64,000 nt of DNA. Origin: Datnioides undecimradiatus. Its lineage: Eukaryota; Chordata; Actinopteri; Lobotiformes; Datnioididae. The DNA is taken from assembly GCA_008933995.1 (NCBI GenBank), contig WARS01000010.1, positions 12,740,996-12,804,995 of the forward strand, in the 5' to 3' direction. Of the stretch, positions 47,708 to 58,161 are shown piece after piece. A model generated the notes under the pieces. That model made no database searches. It had not been told where the DNA came from and was given only the letters and a program-made list of their open reading frames with translations. Position 1 is the stretch's first letter. Each line of letters begins with the position of its first letter. Position numbers and translations under genes: made by a program.

Positions 47708-49047
47708 GTAGGTCCTACTGTGGCTTCGTCTGAGGCTTTCACTCCTTTGCATGAATTATCTGCCTCTACACTAACAGGAAGTGTAGCCGCAAGGCCTCTT
47801 TAACGTGACACCGGCTCCCTGTGGGTCCTCACCTACTCTCTGCTCACACTTCTGAAGCCCTTCACACATATAAACAGCTATTAGCATGTTAGCATACTGC
47901 ACAGAAGTCGCTCTTACACTCAGCAGCTGTGGTTGAATGCAGTCCATCCAGTTCTACATCTTCTCTCTCACTGTGCCTGGCTTGGTTTTATCACTTCGTC
48001 TTTTCTTCTCACATCTCTCACCCATCCGTTGGGTCGTCCTCTGCATTTTCACTTCCCTCCATGTTACCCACTCTCAGGTGGCGGTCAAGCAGCATCCACA
48101 CCGAAGTAACTGTGCATAATGTGCACATCTGATCGTACACGGACGCTGTTTTTGGCAGCTGTGTCAGGAAGTATCTAATCTATAATTGATTTTTACAACA
48201 TACAAAGTCATGGTATCAAGCCGGTGTTGCCCCAGTGCACAAATCTGCTCTGTCACATTAAAGTCCTGAAGTACAGGGTGCACAGCAGACGACAGGTGAC
48301 AGCTTCACCTGCTTAACGCCATGTTTTTTGTGTAACCTTCACTTTGGAGCTTTGTTCAGGAACATGCGCAACACAAACTACAATGATGAAGCTGTTTTGA
48401 CAGCTGTGGTAGCGGTCGCTCAGCCCACAAACAAAAACAAAAATGGCGGTTTAAGAGCTCTACAGTTGTTATTTCGCTGTGCGGACCTTCAGCTGGCTGC
48501 ACAGCCGCCTCAGTCTCCTCCACATTAACTTTCACCGGCATTGTTGTTTTCCAAGAGGGAAATGCTGTCAGTGAGCACAACGCCAGGCTTTTGGCATCCC
48601 AAACAAGTTTGCAGTGAACCTCCGCAAACCACAGACGCGCACTGAACCTCGGATGCACCCTGTTTTCTGTGATGTCGCTGCATTTTGCAAGAAACCAGAA
48701 TTCAGGCTGTTTGCTTTCATCAGAACTCCCCTCCCTTCTGTCTGAGCACCAAACCTTTTCTTCCGTACCCTCCTCTTCCTCCATCTCTTTCCTCATGTCT
48801 CCTTGCTCTTCTTTCCCTCCTTGTATCCTAACCTCGTCTTATGTCCTTTAATAAATCTCTATCACCTCTTCTCCCCTTCATCTCACCCTCTCCCATCTCT
48901 TCCTGATCTCAATCCCATTGCTCTCCTCCAGCTTTTCATCCTCCACATCGTCACGCATAATTGTGTTGCACCTCCCTCAGCCGCCTCCTGCTCCTGTGTG
49001 TTGTTGTGAGGTGTTGTTGTTGACCCGGGGTGGGCTTGTCTCCCCAG
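47708..49047. other. map4 intron
   Basis: A 1.3 kb intron. Its last 350 bases are largely pyrimidine-rich, with a G-rich interruption (acccggggtgggc) just before the acceptor. No other gene is seen. Confidence 0.8.
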
Positions 49048-49104
49048 GTGTCATCTGCATCTCAGAGCAGGGCCCTCGCCTCCAAAGAAACGAGCCAGGG
49101 CAAA
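49048..49104 (+). CDS. map4: map4 optional linker exon between repeats 1 and 2
   Basis: A 57-bp symmetric phase-0 exon with acceptor tgtctccccag and donor aaa/gtgagt. It encodes VSSASQSRALASKETSQGK. Tau and MAP2 go directly from repeat 1 to VQI, but mammalian MAP4 has a longer linker ending in ...QPAGK; this short exon is the counterpart. It can be included or skipped without frame change, so both spacings are possible. Confidence 0.78.
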
Positions 49105-50477
49105 GTGAGTTCCCTCTCCATCCTCCCCACCACTGCCACCGCCACATACTCCACCTCCCAGCTCTCCATTCTGTTCATATATAGTTTGCTATTTGCTTCA
49201 CCACCTCAGCAACTCTTACTTTTCATTTGTGTTTAATAATTTGCATTACACAGGGCCCACGTCTCTGGAAAGTCTCTGTAACCTTAAAATCCAAAGGCGC
49301 TGTCACCCAGAGACCGTCACAGTACATCCACACACCTCTGATGTCACAATACTGCAAAATCACTGATTTCAGACAGTTAGAGTTGTGTTACACTTGTGTG
49401 GTAATGCACTGCACACTTTTCCTTCATCATTAGGGCAAACACACAACTGTTATTCATATTGTGCATTGTGCATCATCTGAGTATATGGGTAAGTGTGTGT
49501 GCTTGACTCGTACTGGGACCCTTATGTTTTATGTCTTGTGTGTTGTTGTCGTTCCATTCAAACCCACCAGACTCCAGTCAAAATAGTAGTCATTTTATTG
49601 TCGGACAGCATGCGTCGTACTCAAACTCACTGGAAACAAAATAAGACCCACTAAACCATCCTGGGTCGTACCACTGTTCCACCAATCAGGACCTTTGGTT
49701 TGGTTCAAACACACCCTTAATTCAACAAGTTAGATGTGGAAATGGTCTGCACAGGCATGCAGTGGTGTGTCCCCGTCAAACACAAGTTGCAGTGTTGATC
49801 AACAGGAGGCTTGTGCAGGATCGTGTTGATGCACTAGCGACTCCTGCTGGTTGGTCACTGGTGTTAAAGGTAATCAGGCGGGGGTGTGGGGGGGTGATCA
49901 CTGTTGTTATTATTTTTATTATTATCACTGTTCCGACACTGAGCTGCCGCCCAGAGTGAGTGAGTGTGTGCGTGTGTGTGTGACGAACATGCAGCGAGTG
50001 TGTCTCCCAGGTCTCGCAGTCTAACCTGTGATTAAACTGCACCATTAATACAACTGCTTCAGTCAGTTATAACACTTCCCAGGTGTCCTGTGGATTCTCT
50101 TCAACAGGGACAGATGTTTCTGTGTTGCATTGCACGTGTGTCCACTGTCCTGGAAAGAGTTCCGTCACTGTTCAGGTGGCAGCACAGCCCTGCAGTTGAT
50201 ATCAAACACACCTAGGACAGTTACAATATGTGCAGCCATGTTTGATTACGCCCTGGTGAACCTCGCTCAGTCCCTCTGTCCTCTCCTTTCTAACCCTACC
50301 TGAGGTGGTGACTTCTTCCCCTCTACTCCCCTCCTCTGTTCTCAAATATTCTCTTCTTATGTCCTCTCCACTTCCTCTCGTGTCATCCCCTCCCGACCTC
50401 TCCCCTCCCCTCCGCACCCCTCCCCGCCCCTCCCTCGCTCTCCTCTCCCGTCTTGCTGCTATGCTGTGTCCCTTTAG
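49105..50477. other. map4 intron
   Basis: A 1.4 kb intron with a G-rich stretch near 49880 and a long CT-rich tract at about 50280-50460 ahead of the acceptor ctttag. No gene is seen. Confidence 0.8.
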
Positions 50478-50570
50478 GTTCAGATAGTCTCCAAAAAGGT
50501 GGACTTCAGCCACGTCACCTCACGCTTGGGCTCCAAGGACAATATGAAGCATGTTCCTGGTGGAGGGAAT
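50478..50570 (+). CDS. map4: map4 tubulin-binding repeat 2
   Basis: A 93-bp symmetric phase-0 exon with acceptor tgtccctttag and donor aat/gtaagt. The peptide is [15 protein letters not shown] then [16 protein letters not shown]. It matches repeat 2 of MAP4 ([13 protein letters not shown]...[14 protein letters not shown]). The cysteine found at this position in tau and mammalian MAP4 (SKCGS) is replaced by Leu (SRLGS). In tau this is the alternatively spliced repeat, and the symmetric phase here would permit the same. Confidence 0.96.
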
Positions 50571-51452
50571 GTAAGTACTGCCTGGCCCAGAATCAGAGCT
50601 CGTATGCATCGGCCAATTAGTCAAATTGGATTTGATAAAAAGCCTAGAAAGATGAAATATTGTGTTTTCATCTCTCTCTTAAAAATAAAATCTAGTCAAA
50701 TAAAAAAGAGTCGTCAGTCCTCATCAGTGCCAGTATATGATTGAGTTGTACAGCTCCAGAAACATCAGGTCAATGCTTGGTACTTGCTCTGGGTTGGACC
50801 CTTGGAAGTTGCAGGGGTTACTGGACAGCATGCCACAGGAGCAAACCTGATCTAGCAGCCCTTCCCTAGAACCCTGCTTCACAGTCCCTGCTTCCCTGAA
50901 CTCCCCCTGTGTTGTCCCGCCCTGCTACTAACTCACTAAACAATTAATAAAATCAAGCAGACACACACCTCTGGCCTCTGATTGGCTCCGTCTCCATTAA
51001 CATGGTCTGGATCTATGAGGACCGTGTCACCGCAGATTGGGATTTCTGGGTTCTGAAACGATGCTGTCCTGTCTGGAGCTTTGTCTGTTGTGTTGTGGCA
51101 TTTTACGCTGGCTTTACCGGGGGGATCCTGCCGTCATTACAGCACATATAGAAAATGATTTTTCCGTGACAAGACATTAAAGCATTTTTAAATGAGCGTG
51201 TCTTTTTTGCAAAAGAAGCAGGACCATCTTGAAGTGGCAATCTGAGTTCTTGTTCTTCTCGTCGTTGTGTAACAGTTTGTGTTCTACCACTTGGTTTGGC
51301 TCTTTTGAGGAGCACCGCTTCACTGCTTATCCTGAAGGTCCAGCCAGGGATTTCAGTGAAGTGGCTCTTAAAAAGGAAACGATCAGCGGATCCATGTCCC
51401 TGTCCAGTGTTTGAAACCTTCCTGATTCAAAGGCCTGTGTGACATTTGACAG
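50571..51452. other. map4 intron
   Basis: A 0.9 kb intron with ordinary composition and no further exon needed by phase. Confidence 0.8.
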
Positions 51453-51534
51453 GTGCAGATACTCAACAAGAAGGTGGATCTGAGTAAGGTGACGTCAAAG
51501 TGCGGCTCCAAGGACAACATCAAGCACAAACCAG
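51453..51534 (+). CDS. map4: map4 tubulin-binding repeat 3
   Basis: An 82-bp exon, phase 0 to phase 1, with acceptor gtgacatttgacag and donor cag/gtgagc. The peptide is [20 protein letters not shown] then DNIKHKP(G). It matches repeat 3 of MAP4, including the conserved Cys. The phase-1 end inside the PGGG motif is typical of this family. Confidence 0.96.
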
Positions 51535-51676
51535 GTGAGCAGGAAATGTTTAGACCCATCACTTTAGTTAATATGTGCGACAATTGACGCATTCGACACA
51601 TGGAATGTTTGTCTTACTCAAAGTATTAATCTGGACACGGCACGATCATCACACTGATTATCAATGTGCGCTGCAG

Positions 51677-51789
51677 GCGGTGGCGATGTGAAGATCGAGT
51701 CCCACAAAGTGAGCTTCAGGGAAAAGGCTCAGTCCAAGGTGGGCTCCATGGACAATGTGAGCCATTCACCTGGTGGAGGAAACGTCAAG
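51677..51789 (+). CDS. map4: map4 tubulin-binding repeat 4
   Basis: A 113-bp exon, phase 1 to phase 0, with acceptor aatgtgcgctgcag and donor aag/gtgaga. The peptide is [20 protein letters not shown] then [17 protein letters not shown]. It is close to mammalian MAP4 repeat 4 (GDVKIESQKLNFKEKAQAK...). The donor must choose between two downstream ends: 55282 (MAP4-type C-terminus) or 55958 (tau/MAP2-type); both accept phase 0. Confidence 0.96.
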
Positions 51790-54700
51790 GTGAGATGCTC
51801 ACACATGAGGACGCTTTTGGCCTGTGTGCTGCTCTGTTCTCACATTCCCGTGCAGTGGAAGTGGCTGCAGATCAGTGGACTTTCCTGTAAGAGCCAGCCA
51901 ATCACAGTCAAGATCAGTCACAGTACATTTCACAGTATGTTAGCAAATGAAAATTCAGTTCCACTTGCTTCAGGTAGTCATTACACCATGCAAAGTGTTG
52001 GACGCTGATAACAGGACACGGTAATTTGATTAGTCATGATGGCAACAACACTTGTATTGCATGACTCAGCTTTGTTATTATATGCAGGTGCATTTGTGCA
52101 TTTGTGTCTGGAGGAGAGCAGTTCGTTGTGGTGTTGTTTACCCCCTCATATGAATATGTGTGTTGCTGCAAATCCAACAGCATTTGATGTAATGCATCAT
52201 CTTAACGCTGCACGAAGAAAGAAGCTTTTAAATAGGTTTTAAAAAGACATCTTTAGGTGTTATTCATGAAGGTTTGAACCAGTTGCCACAACTAAACAAC
52301 CCTCCAACTGCCAGGTTCAAATTAAAATGATGCTTCATCCTGACTGGGGCAAAGAAGTATGAGCCCCGCCCACTTCGAAGCAGTGTGAAGACCTCCGAGA
52401 AGAATACAGAAATCTCTCATGTGAAATAATCCACACTTTGACAGATAACAGTGTGTCTGCATGAGACCCAGTCACTCTGAGTGACAATGCGATAATCTGG
52501 CTAAATAGGTTTCAGAGCAGAGGGCTGGTTTCAGCTGCTATTAAAGGAATTATCTGCGTAAGAGTTCTGAAGCATTATGACTTGAGGAGTTTGAAAATTA
52601 GTTGTCACACCTGCATCACTTTACCATCTTCAACACACTGTCTAGAATTCCTAACGCAAGTCAAGTTTGAACTAGTCCACACCTACTGATCAGCACCAAG
52701 CATTTTGCTCAGCAGCTAAACAGCTGATATGGGACAACTGACACAGACAATGATTGTAAAGGGAAAAGCTCGTGAATTATCAGTCTGTGGGTTGTTACAA
52801 TGAAGGTTTGGAATGAAAACAGAGCTTTTCTGTGTAGACTGTGCAGCAATGTGACTCTGCAAAGGTCCTCAGAAGGCTGCTTTCTCAAACAAGTAACTCA
52901 TTAATTCGTTAAGATTTTCACTTCACTATACTTTATATGCTTTTCTATAGCTTTACATTTTTTTGCAATTAATACAAAAAAACTGTTAAGTTAGCACTTA
53001 TCAAGGACATATCAGGATCCTGACATGATACTGACATGTCCATGATTGGTGAGCATCGGCTGACCAATGGCTCAGTGCGACTCAAGTCTAAATCACTACA
53101 TTTACTGAAAACAGAAGGACATCTTCTTCTATCGTAGGATCAGGATTGTGAGAACCTTTATTGAGCTGTGGAGCCTAGGGAGCCTGGCCATTACATGATG
53201 ATTATTGAGGGACACTGCTGCTGACTCAGTTCCTTCACTTCCTGTGCATCTGCTTGTTAAATAAATAAAAACGTGTCATGGGGTTATTTGTGTATGTGGA
53301 GAAAACAGTTTGAGGCTTTTCATTCTTGTCTCGTTCCACCACTGTGTTCATAATGACATCTAAAAGATGCTGGGTGGCTTCAAGCTCCTGTCACTGATGA
53401 CAATGACAGCCTGTCATAAACCATCTGCAGCAACCTGAAACATCTCAAACCCTCCGCAGCTGCAGTCGGTTCCCCTTTTTCCTGGCCTTTCGTCCTTCTG
53501 TTATGTCTGGATGCTTCCCTGCAGGGCACAACGCAGCTCAGCTCACATTTAGAGAGAAGATGGGAAAACATAGAGGCGCACTGAATGAATGGCGACACGA
53601 GGGCATATGGCATAATCTTAGTCATCCATATGTGATAGAAAAGATCGGGCATGGTCAAAAGAAAACATTTCAGGGTGTAATTGAGTTACAGAATCATGTG
53701 TCGAGTCGTTGTTTGGGATGGGCTCGTTGATCCGGAATGATGTCACCTGTCCCCTCAGCCTATCGCAGCCCATCTGTGTTTCATGATCACTGCATGATCC
53801 CATCAGTCACTCACGTTCTCATCCTCACACACCGTTTTGCATAACCAGCGATCGTCTGCGCCCTCCAACCGAGTGAGGACGCGCGATCGTGACGACAGCT
53901 AAAAATAGCCTGCGCGTAATAACCTGTCTGAGAGCGCCGTTTACTTTTTGACAAGTGTCGACTGAAGTCTATTTTTATAAAATGTCTGTAGAGCTTTGAA
54001 GCACGCTCTTTATAGCAACAGCAAAAACAGATATTTCTGCCCTGACTTTCTATTTGTTTTGCTGGAAAGATGCTGCACCGTGCAGTATAAATAATAGGTC
54101 AGGTTTTATTCCACAACAGTGTAGGCTCAGTGAAACATGAGGCCCCACACCCTGTCTCACGCTGTGTCCCTGTCCTTACATGTTCACACCTGCTGCTGTT
54201 ATCTTTTGCGTGGTAGAGCACACAGAAATCTGTATTGATCCTTTTTCTGAGTGTGATCATGTTCCATTAAAAAGTCCAAGCCAACAAAGTAGTGTGTGTG
54301 TGTGTCTGTCAGTGAGCCACACTGTTGAACTGGCTCACTCATATGTTACCTCATTACCATGAACACACACTCGCACAACGTCCTGCTGCCCCAAATACTC
54401 ACTAGAGCATCAAATGTGGATTCATCCGCCACTGAAACTAGTCCCTGAGACTCTCAGTGATTCACCCAGTTTGAGTAACATTTGGTGGAAGTAGAGTAAC
54501 AATCTAGTCAATCTAGTTCTAGGATATTTACTTTGTAGGAAACTTGTTTTTTGAAATGACAGTATTTATGAGCTCACTGTTCCCTTCACTCAGTAGCAGT
54601 CTGTACTGGGGCTGGTTGCTACAGTCGGAGTAGAGGTGGAGGACTAAGCCGTTGTTGGTTTGGGTGTTAGTGGGATTTGTTGAGTGAGTACAGGCGATGA

Positions 54701-55281
54701 GATGCCTTCCCAGCTGTAACTGAGACTGTTTACCTCTGCAGCTTGTTGAACTCTGTGTAAAGTATAAAGCCATTCTGGCCTCCGCGTCATTGATTGGGTA
54801 TTTACTTTGTTCCTCCTGAGTTTTGTCTTGTTACATTGAGACCCACCAGGGTAGAACAGCATTTTTACGCATGTGTATATGAGATCATGCTGAAAGGTTT
54901 GTGCTTCAGGAAAATCTTCATTTCTACACATCTGCTTTTCTATACGACGTGTTTTCATTTGTTTCCTGTCACTGCATTCATTAGGCATGTTCAGCTACTC
55001 AGTTTGAATGTTACGTTGCACTCCAGTTATTACTTTTTGTTGTTCCATCCCCCACCACCTTAGTCTGGCTCCAGATCTTTTAATGTTTTAATCAAGACGT
55101 CTGCCTCACCAGAGTTTTTATAATCACAAACTGTTTATCTGGATCATCTGTAAAGAGCTTCAGGCAGAGCTTTATTCCCTTTCATAGAAGCCAACAAATG
55201 AAGTGCTGTTGTATGAGATTTGGAGCCAGGTTGTTCCATCCCCATCCCCACCGATTGACACGCCCTGCTATTTGTTTCTAG
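51790..55281. other. map4 intron
   Basis: A 3.5 kb intron before the alternative C-terminal exons. AT-rich segments lie near 52900-53000 and CpG-containing sequence near 53840-53940. No exon or other gene is supported. Confidence 0.75.
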
Positions 55282-55474
55282 GCTGAGGGGGTCCAGGAGA
55301 CAACAGAGGGGAATGGGACTCCCCTGAGCGGCACCGCAGCCCCAGCCCCAGGCTCCGAGCCAGGGCAGGCAGGGAGCCCTGCTGCCCAGGAGAATGGGCT
55401 GAAGGATGGGGCTCCTTGTGATAGCGAGGGCCTCCGGGAGCCCCAGGCTCTGGACTCATGCATCCCAGAGACAA
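55282..55474 (+). CDS. map4: map4 C-terminal exon, MAP4-type acidic tail
   Basis: A 193-bp exon, phase 0 to phase 1, with acceptor gctatttgtttctag and donor acaa/gtaagt. The peptide is AEGVQETTEGNGTPLSGTAA, an acidic Gly/Pro/Ala-rich tail, ending REPQALDSCIPET. This matches the mammalian MAP4 tail that ends ...AQTLDSQIQETSI. The last base plus the next exon gives Ser-Ile-stop. If it were spliced to 55958 instead, the split codon would read AAT then TGA, an immediate stop, so this exon and the tau-like tail are mutually exclusive. Confidence 0.92.
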
Positions 55475-55790
55475 GTAAGTTTGTGTGTGTGTCAGCCTCA
55501 TCTGCTGTCAGCTCAGGGTTTGAGCCCCATGTAGCAAACACAGACTGAGGAGACACACAGGGAAAGCCAAGCCCAGTGGCATCCTGTTGCCAGGAAACAT
55601 CAGAAACACTGCATACTGTATAATAAATGAACAAACGGTGTGTTGGATTTGACTTTTCTCCTTAAATGAGATGAAACTGTCCATCAGAAGGTGTGTGTGA
55701 CTGTATCTGTGTGTGCTGTATCCATCATCATGCTGCCTGCAGTCCAAAGCACCTGATCACACCATCATCTTTTGACTTCTTATCTTGCAG
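55475..55790. other. map4 intron before last MAP4-type exon
   Basis: A 316-bp intron with an AATAAA at 55622-55627 that would truncate the transcript if used. A good acceptor (gacttcttatcttgcag) ends it. Confidence 0.8.
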
Positions 55791-55798
55791 GCATCTAA
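55791..55798 (+). CDS. map4: map4 last coding piece, completes ETSI-stop
   Basis: Eight coding bases (GC ATC TAA). With the final A of the previous exon they complete Ser and give Ile and stop: ...PETSI, the exact C-terminal four residues (ETSI) of mammalian MAP4. The rest of this exon is 3' UTR and contains the tau-like coding segment. The tiny coding part is supported by the acceptor, the phase and the match to the conserved end. Confidence 0.9.
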
Positions 55799-55898
55799 TT
55801 CTTCTATCCCTCTGCCCTCCTCATCTCAACCCCCCCACCACAACACCTCCTCCCCCTCCTCACCTCCTTCAATCTGTATTTTTGCTGTCCCCTTTACC

Positions 55899-55922
55899 TC
55901 CTCTCTCTCTCTCTCTCTCTCC
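55899..55922 (+). promoter_or_regulatory. (CT)n polypyrimidine tract before tau-like exon
   Basis: An uninterrupted CT repeat, followed by more pyrimidines up to the acceptor at 55956-55957. Such CU-rich tracts are typical targets of PTB-type splicing repressors (family knowledge); its role in choosing the C-terminus is inferred. Confidence 0.45.
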
Positions 55923-55957
55923 TGTCTGCCCCTCTCTTTCAAACCTCTCTGCTGCAG

Positions 55958-56251
55958 ATTGAGTCTTTCAAGCTCAACTTCCGCGAGAATGCTCGCTCTC
56001 GCACGGACCACGGCGCCGACATCATCACCTGGCCAGCCCCCCAGGACAACAACAGTCCCCACCCACACGGTTCCTTCTATTCTCTACACCAGAACCACCA
56101 CCACCACAACCACCACCCGACTCCTCGCAGCGTGTCCCTCATCGAATCGTTGGCCTCAGCAGGCTGTGTCAGCTCCCCCTCAGCCCCCTCCTTGCTGCAT
56201 CTCCAGGGGGAGGTCCAGGGGGACAACAGGAGCTCCTTAGAGGGATCTTGA
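55958..56251 (+). CDS. map4: map4 alternative C-terminus, tau/MAP2-like
   Basis: 294 bp including the stop (97 residues), with acceptor aacctctctgctgcag. It begins IESFKLNFRENARSRTDHG then ADIITWPAP, closely matching the segment after repeat 4 in tau (IETHKLTFRENAKAKTDHG) and MAP2 (IDSQKLNFREHAKARVDHG). It continues with a His/Asn-rich stretch (SLHQNHHHHNHHPTPRS) and SVSLIESLASAG, which resembles the (N/S)LLESPQLATLA part of MAP2. It is in frame only when joined to the repeat 4 donor at 51789. It lies inside the 3' UTR of the ETSI isoform. Presence of the exon is well supported; its use in transcripts is inferred. Confidence 0.85.
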   Translation: MESFKLNFRENARSRTDHGADIITWPAPQDNNSPHPHGSFYSLHQNHHHHNHHPTPRSVSLIESLASAGCVSSPSAPSLLHLQGEVQGDNRSSLEGS

Positions 56252-57037
56252 CCTTTCTTGCCCCCATCAGGCTCTGAACACCCCTTTTAACTTAAGTCTG
56301 TCACTGCAAATGTTTAAAATCACCCAATAGCTGTGCCACTCTAGTATCAGCTTCATGTTATCATGCTTCTCTCACATCTGAGCTCATCGCCACGCGCTAT
56401 CGCCCTCAGTGTCACCATCCCTGCCCTTCTGTATTTGGCTGAAGTGACAGTATAAACTCAGCTTGGGCCTCAGTGGAAATCTACGTGGAGGCAAACGAGT
56501 GGCCTGAAAGGTTTTTCTCACATGCTTGGTAGCGCATTTTGCAAGCTGGCTGACTCGAAATCATTGGGTTTCTGTTGGATCTGGCCCCGGCCTGGTGACC
56601 CACTATCATCATCATCTCACCTCCAAACGCCACAAAAACAGCCACGATCACTTCATTTGTCGACTGAGCAGCGTGGAAACCCTCTCGGACTCACCCATGG
56701 CTTCTGTCACAGTATCTCTGTTCCTCGTGACTTTAGGGGCTGTTTGTTCCCAATAACCACTTACTCTTTGCTTCAGTAACATCATGGTAGTTCATTGTCC
56801 ATCTCATCTGCTTCATCGCCTCCTCTTTCTTCACGATCACTTATCATAAACAAGCTGACAAACAAAAACGCTAGACAACAAGTAGTCCGTTTAACTCTTA
56901 CTTCTCTGTGTTTGTGATGATGTGTTTGAGTGATAAAATTGTGTAAAAATGAGCTTTGGTGTTCTGTTCGGATCTATTATTTCTGTCTTTCTCGAGTTTT
57001 CTTCTTTTCCTCCTAGTTTCTGAATTTTCAAACAAGG

Positions 57038-57052
57038 TTTTATTTATTTATT
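57038..57052 (+). promoter_or_regulatory. AU-rich element in map4 3' UTR
   Basis: Overlapping ATTTA pentamers (TTTTATTTATTTATT). Such elements can affect mRNA stability (general knowledge). Confidence 0.4.
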
Positions 57053-58147
57053 GTACATTTCTTTCTGTATAAGCAATACAGCAGACGGTCTTTTTTTCTC
57101 CAGTAGCACTCAGAAAATCTCGGAAACACGCACAGGTTTTTGAAAACCAAGACACACAGTGAGGAAGGAGATGAGTTTCAGAGGGAGGATGAAAGTGAGG
57201 AAATGTGGTGTAACCAGCGGGGTGAGAAAGAAGCATCTGAGACGTGTTTCAGAGTCACGGCAAAGTTGGCAGTAGAGGAAGTGGAACTCGCAGTCCAGAG
57301 GGAGATGAGGAAGATGTCTAAATGTCCCTGAGGTCAAAGGAGCTGTGTGTCTCGTATGTGCCTCCTGTCCTTCTTACCTGCAAGCTACAGAAAATGAGGA
57401 TGACGCAGGCTCACGCCCACAACCGCTCAGAGAAAGAGAGTAGCAAACAGACGCAGAACGCTCGAGGGCAACCTGGTATTGCTGTTTTAAGGAATTCTGT
57501 AAATCAAGCTGTCCCGGTAGTTGTGTGTGTAGTCGCGGTTGTCGTCTTGTTTCAGGTGTTTCTACGAGGGTTCGGTAGCATGTGGTTTGGCATTTGATAA
57601 AAGCTTCAGCTGAATACAAGAACATCTGTGTTGGGCACTTTTCTTGCTGGAGTGTTGGCAGTGGAACATAGTGCGGCTTTCTCTTCTTCTCTTGTAGCGA
57701 TGTATTCAACTGTTGCCTCCAATTGCCTTTATAATGCATGGCCACATTAGATATTACTGTATAACACCCAGAGCTGAGAGCCTCTGTGCATTATGACTCA
57801 AAGTGTTGTAGTTCGGTACCGTATGTACGTCTCCGGGGCAGAGCAGCCAGATGGCACGTTGTTACTGACGTGAAGAAGTGATTTATATCGTGTTGTTGTT
57901 TAGTTTCATGGTCGCTCGCTCCAAACTGGCTCCGATTGTGTTCAGTGTTTTATGTCACTGATAAAGCAGAAATCACTGGCCTGGTCAAATTGAGTCTATA
58001 TTACAAATATAAGGTTATAACAGTTCACCTTGAATTGTTCAGTGTCGCTTCTGCTACCAAACATACTTTTGCCGACCTGCATCAGTTTTGTGAGGCTTCA
58101 CGAGTAAGCCGTAATCAGAGTATATTTGTATGCTATCACTGTACGGA

Positions 58148-58161
58148 GTTGTTATGGCAAC
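58148..58161. promoter_or_regulatory. X-box-like motif in map4 3' UTR
   Basis: GTTGTTATGGCAAC fits the RFX X-box consensus RYYNYY-N2-RRNRAC with the typical AT spacer. It lies about 4.4 kb upstream of the ift74 ATG. Function unproven. Confidence 0.25.
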
